The notes beneath the pieces were generated by a model, which saw only the letters and a program-made list of their open reading frames with translations, did not search any database and was not told the DNA's origin. DNA of 9,197 nt from Bdellovibrionales bacterium (GTDB lineage: Bacteria > Bdellovibrionota > JAFGOL01), in assembly GCA_022707945.1 (NCBI GenBank), contig JAKIZQ010000037.1, positions 1 to 9,197 of the forward strand, given 5' to 3'. A program made the translations under genes and the position numbers. Below, piece after piece: positions 7,536 to 9,197 of the stretch (the first letter of the stretch is position 1; every line of letters starts with the position of its first letter).

Positions 7536-7656
7536 TTGCCACAGATTTTTTCGTAAAAGGAGGCGTACAAGGCGAGCGAGTGAGGCGTATCTGAATATAC
7601 GCCGCAACGAAGCGAGTCCGCAGTACAACAAAATTTTACGAAAAAAGAAGTGGCAA
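7536..7656. repeat. Palindromic intergenic element A (121 bp)
   Basis: Arms of 23 nt (7536-7558 and 7634-7656) match at 20 positions as an inverted repeat: TTGCCAC, three mismatches, then TTTTTTCGTAAAA. At the centre GGCGTAT (7584-7590) pairs with ATACGCC (7597-7603) around a 6-nt loop. Between arms and hairpin, both sides carry GCGAG-rich sequence in the same orientation (7571-7583 and 7609-7617), so these parts cannot pair. There is no open reading frame. Its right end is 4 bp from the tRNA 3' end. The plan is shared with element B. Confidence 0.8.
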
Positions 7657-7660
7657 GATG

Positions 7661-7739
7661 TGGTGCCCGGAGTGAGACTCGAACTCACACAGCCATTTTT
7701 CAGACCGAGGGATTTTAAGTACCATTCCACCATCCGGGC
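7661..7739 (-). tRNA. tRNA-Leu(UAA), lacking 11 internal nucleotides; probably defective
   Basis: Read on the minus strand, GCCCGGA (7739-7733) and TCCGGGC (7671-7665) form a full 7-bp acceptor stem, followed by A73 and encoded CCA (7663-7661). The T arm is perfect: GTGAG, loop TTCGAGT, CTCAC. A long variable arm (CGGTC with GGCTG, including wobbles) and the loop CTTAAAA with anticodon TAA identify leucine. However, GGTA of the D loop runs directly into that anticodon loop. The 3' strand of the D stem and the 5' strand of the anticodon stem, about positions 21-31 compared with E. coli tRNA-Leu(UAA), are missing, so neither arm can form. Length is 79 nt with CCA, instead of roughly 87-90. A strong promoter remains just upstream. 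Either a pseudogene that is still transcribed, or an assembly error. Confidence 0.8.
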
Positions 7740-7749
7740 AAGCCACGCT

Positions 7750-7778
7750 AATATAGTTATACGGCTTCATTTAGTCAA
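7750..7778 (-). promoter_or_regulatory. Promoter of the tRNA-Leu gene
   Basis: Minus strand TTGACT (7778-7773), exactly 17 bp, TATATT (7755-7750). Both boxes match consensus at 5/6. Transcription would start near 7743, about 4 nt before the mature tRNA 5' end. This is the best-matching promoter in the window. Confidence 0.65.
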
Positions 7779-7798
7779 ATTAAAAAACGTGGTATACT
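7771..7798 (+). promoter_or_regulatory. Probable coaE promoter, extended -10
   Basis: TATACT (7793-7798) is preceded by TGG, giving the extended -10 form TGnTATACT. The -35 (TTAGTC, 7771-7776, 16-bp spacer) is poor, as expected with an extended -10. The -10 ends 9 nt before the coaE ATG and no Shine-Dalgarno sequence intervenes, which implies a leader of only 0-3 nt. The -35 region overlaps that of the divergent tRNA promoter. Confidence 0.55.
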
Positions 7799-7807
7799 CC
7801 GCTTTGT

Positions 7808-8404
7808 ATGAAACCCATAGTAATCGGAATAACTGGCAGTATTGCAAGCGGAAAAAGCAGTTTTACAGAGGCTCTAGCAAGCCTTGGTATAAGAACACTA
7901 AGCTCAGATAAAATAGTTTTTGATATCTGCCAAAAAGATAGAGCCGGTTATAAGGCACTTAAGGAATTAAAAATACCGGACCTAATAGATAAGGATAAAG
8001 AACTCAACAAAACACTGTTAAGGGAGCTTGTTTTTAACAACGAGGATATTCGTCGTAAAGTTGAAGAAAAATTACACCCGCTTGTAATAGATGAGTTTAA
8101 AAAGACAATTTCCTCTCTAAAGGACAAAGAAATACTGGCTATAGAAATACCACTGCTGTTTGAAGCCAAAGCAGAAAACCTTTGTGATTATACTGTGGTT
8201 GTACACAGGGATTTATCAAAGATAATAAACAGCATCGTAGACAGATATAAAACAATAAAAATACAAGCTGAAAAAATGCTTAAGACCCAGTTAAGCGCTG
8301 GAGAAAAAATGCTTCGTTCCAACATAGTGATCTTAAACAACAGCGACATAAACGCCCTTAAACCAAAAGCCTCAACCTTACTAGAATTCATCTCCACAAA
8401 ATAA
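7808..8404 (+). CDS. coaE: Dephospho-CoA kinase (divergent)
   Basis: The 198-aa cytosolic P-loop kinase would phosphorylate the 3'-OH of dephospho-CoA, the last step of coenzyme A synthesis. The P-loop GSIASGKS (10-17) directly after the VIGIT strand, HPLV (90-93), PLLFE (115-119) and the C-terminal pattern Q161...GEK...ILNNSD match CoaE in order and spacing, and the length is typical (about 200). ATG 7808 puts the P-loop where it normally is. Some conserved sites differ: the usual DAD near residue 32 is SSD, the DR pair of the LDR motif is NK (67-68), and the Arg of the Rxx(x)Q motif is Lys159. These changes are mild, so a working but divergent enzyme is likeliest. There is no Shine-Dalgarno sequence; a promoter abuts the start. 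Followed at 17 bp by element B. Confidence 0.88.
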   Translation: MKPIVIGITGSIASGKSSFTEALASLGIRTLSSDKIVFDICQKDRAGYKALKELKIPDLIDKDKELNKTLLRELVFNNEDIRRKVEEKLHPLVIDEFKKTISSLKDKEILAIEIPLLFEAKAENLCDYTVVVHRDLSKIINSIVDRYKTIKIQAEKMLKTQLSAGEKMLRSNIVILNNSDINALKPKASTLLEFISTK

Positions 8405-8421
8405 AATATTATATAAATATT

Positions 8422-8575
8422 TAGGTTAAATATGTTCCTGAACGAACTGTCGGAGGTTTTGGGAACCACACTAGCTGAGGCGAGCGTTAAAAAAATGCAC
8501 ATTTGCATTTTTAGTGAGGCGAGGCTTTAGTGTGGTCAAAACCGTAGACTCAAGTGAAGGAACATATTTAACCTA
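8422..8575. repeat. Palindromic intergenic element B (154 bp)
   Basis: Outer arms 8422-8439 and 8558-8575 are a perfect 18-bp inverted repeat. Pairing resumes inside with GGTTTTG (8455-8461) against CAAAACC (8537-8543) and ACCACACTA (8465-8473) against TAGTGTGGT (8528-8536). The centre is a 9-bp hairpin, AAAAATGCA (8491-8499) with TGCATTTTT (8504-8512). Between them GAGGCGAG occurs twice in the same orientation (8477-8484 and 8516-8523) and so stays unpaired. It fills the gap between coaE and the histidine kinase, and its right tip contains the kinase stop codon (8573-8575). A weak role in termination for both genes is possible. Confidence 0.85.
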
Positions 8576-9197
8576 TAGAGTTATTTCTTTTACGCCGCTG
8601 ATTATCATCTCAACTCTGGTCTTGTCTTTTTCATGCATTACATTAAGGCTAAAACCAAGTGCCTTGAACGCCGCGGCAACGTATACCAATTCAAGATTAG
8701 AGGCAGAAGAACTATAATTCATAAGATCGCCTTTTGGTTCCACTTCAAAAAATAGTTCTGGTTGGGTTTGTGGAATGGACTCGCTATATGGATTACAGGT
8801 AGCTTTTATAATTAAAAAATCGCCGTTTATTTGTGCTTCTTCTTTTATTATGCCAAGTTTAGAAACATAATCTGAGGCTCTCTTTAACGCAGAGCTAACT
8901 AGGGATCTATTCGCTGTAAGTAAGGCCTTTTTACCTCTTATAGCATCTGGAAAATATCCTTTGACCACATTTGCTATATCAAATTCTTCTTGCACGACAC
9001 TGTATTGCCCTGCTTCAAGTTTTGCTATGTCCACTATCTCGTTAATAAAGTATTCAAGCCTATCAACACCCTGCCTTAGTCCGTCCAGGGATTGTTTTAC
9101 AAGATTATTGTTCTGAGCCTCTTTCAGCATCAATTCTGTATAACCTTTTATCAAGAGCATTGGAGTATTAAGCTCGTGAGCTATAAGACCAGTAATA
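8573..9197 (-). CDS. C-terminal part of a sensor histidine kinase with degenerate ATP-binding domain
   Basis: The open frame enters from the right edge, so the true start and sensor domain are outside; the Met at 9160 is internal. The first visible residues, GLIAHELNTPMLLIKGYTEL, form a clear HisKA H-box with the phospho-acceptor His and the following Glu-Leu and Pro. A second helix (about to EIVDIAKLEAGQY) completes the dimerisation domain. The remaining 140 residues occupy the place of the HATPase_c domain, but I cannot find its motifs. The expected N-box asparagine is absent (SSALKRASDYV), there is no DxGxG box, and the GxG region reads SASNLELVYVAAAFKALG. The protein may accept or remove phosphate without its own ATPase, or be non-functional. 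The partner regulator is not in view. The stop TAG lies in the arm of element B. Confidence 0.85.
   Translation of the reverse strand, partial: ITGLIAHELNTPMLLIKGYTELMLKEAQNNNLVKQSLDGLRQGVDRLEYFINEIVDIAKLEAGQYSVVQEEFDIANVVKGYFPDAIRGKKALLTANRSLVSSALKRASDYVSKLGIIKEEAQINGDFLIIKATCNPYSESIPQTQPELFFEVEPKGDLMNYSSSASNLELVYVAAAFKALGFSLNVMHEKDKTRVEMIISGVKEITL

Noticed and set aside
7661..7739. Group I intron relic in tRNA-Leu(UAA)
   Set aside because: The known intron sits inside the anticodon loop as an insertion. Here the loop is intact and bases are missing before it.
7536..7739. Integrative element attached at the tRNA 3' end
   Set aside because: No integrase, no second copy of the tRNA 3' end, and no phage genes in the window; element A alone does not make an island.
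7660..7911. Plus-strand open frame of 83 codons across the tRNA and coaE start
   Set aside because: It runs antisense through the tRNA and overlaps the well-supported coaE start in another frame; no ribosome binding site or protein-like composition.
8491..8512. Strong terminator in the central hairpin of element B
   Set aside because: The stem has no GC-rich base and the T-run is part of the stem itself, so efficient intrinsic termination is doubtful.
7536..8575. CRISPR-like array from the recurring GCGAG words
   Set aside because: Spacing is irregular, repeats are too short, and the copies belong to palindromic elements; no cas gene is present.

Overview
This window is AT-rich bacterial chromosomal DNA with a housekeeping and accessory gene mix. 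Ile is often ATA and Arg often AGA/AGG. Nothing in it is phage- or plasmid-like. The single-chain serine dehydratase, Ktr potassium uptake system, bacterial RRM protein and a large unrecognised exported protein would fit an uncultivated Gram-negative lineage, but I cannot place the phylum.

Layout: 1-1968 (-) is the start of a very large exported protein of unknown function that runs off the left edge. 2214-2585 (-) is a small GGQ-domain release-factor-like protein. 2617-4638 (+) is a two-gene ktrB-ktrA operon. 4625-5458 (-) is a radical SAM/SPASM protein that overlaps ktrA tail to tail. 5531-6905 (+) is a complete L-serine dehydratase gene broken by one frameshift near its 5' end. A bidirectional terminator (6927-6961) separates it from a small RRM RNA-binding protein (6982-7266, -). 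A 394-bp gene-free stretch (7267-7660) holds an imperfect direct repeat and a 121-bp palindromic element. 7661-7739 (-) is a tRNA-Leu(UAA) gene lacking 11 internal bases. 7808-8404 (+) is dephospho-CoA kinase. A second, 154-bp palindromic element (8422-8575) lies between coaE and the tail of a degenerate histidine kinase (8573 to the right edge, -).

Three themes stand out. First, genes fall into two start classes. ktrA, the RRM gene, the release-factor-like gene and the exported-protein gene have Shine-Dalgarno sequences. ktrB, the radical SAM gene, sdaA and coaE have none; each instead has a promoter-like -10 box 7-9 nt before the start codon, which suggests leaderless mRNAs. Second, several components look eroded: the frameshifted sdaA, the tRNA-Leu with an internal deletion under an intact promoter, a histidine kinase whose ATP-binding boxes are unrecognisable, and a CoaE with substitutions at usually conserved sites. 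Third, the two palindromic elements have different arms but the same plan: inverted arms, an unpaired GCGAG-rich segment present in the same orientation on both sides, and an apical hairpin. They look like members of one intergenic repeat family. Apart from ktrB-ktrA, the genes are not obviously functionally linked.
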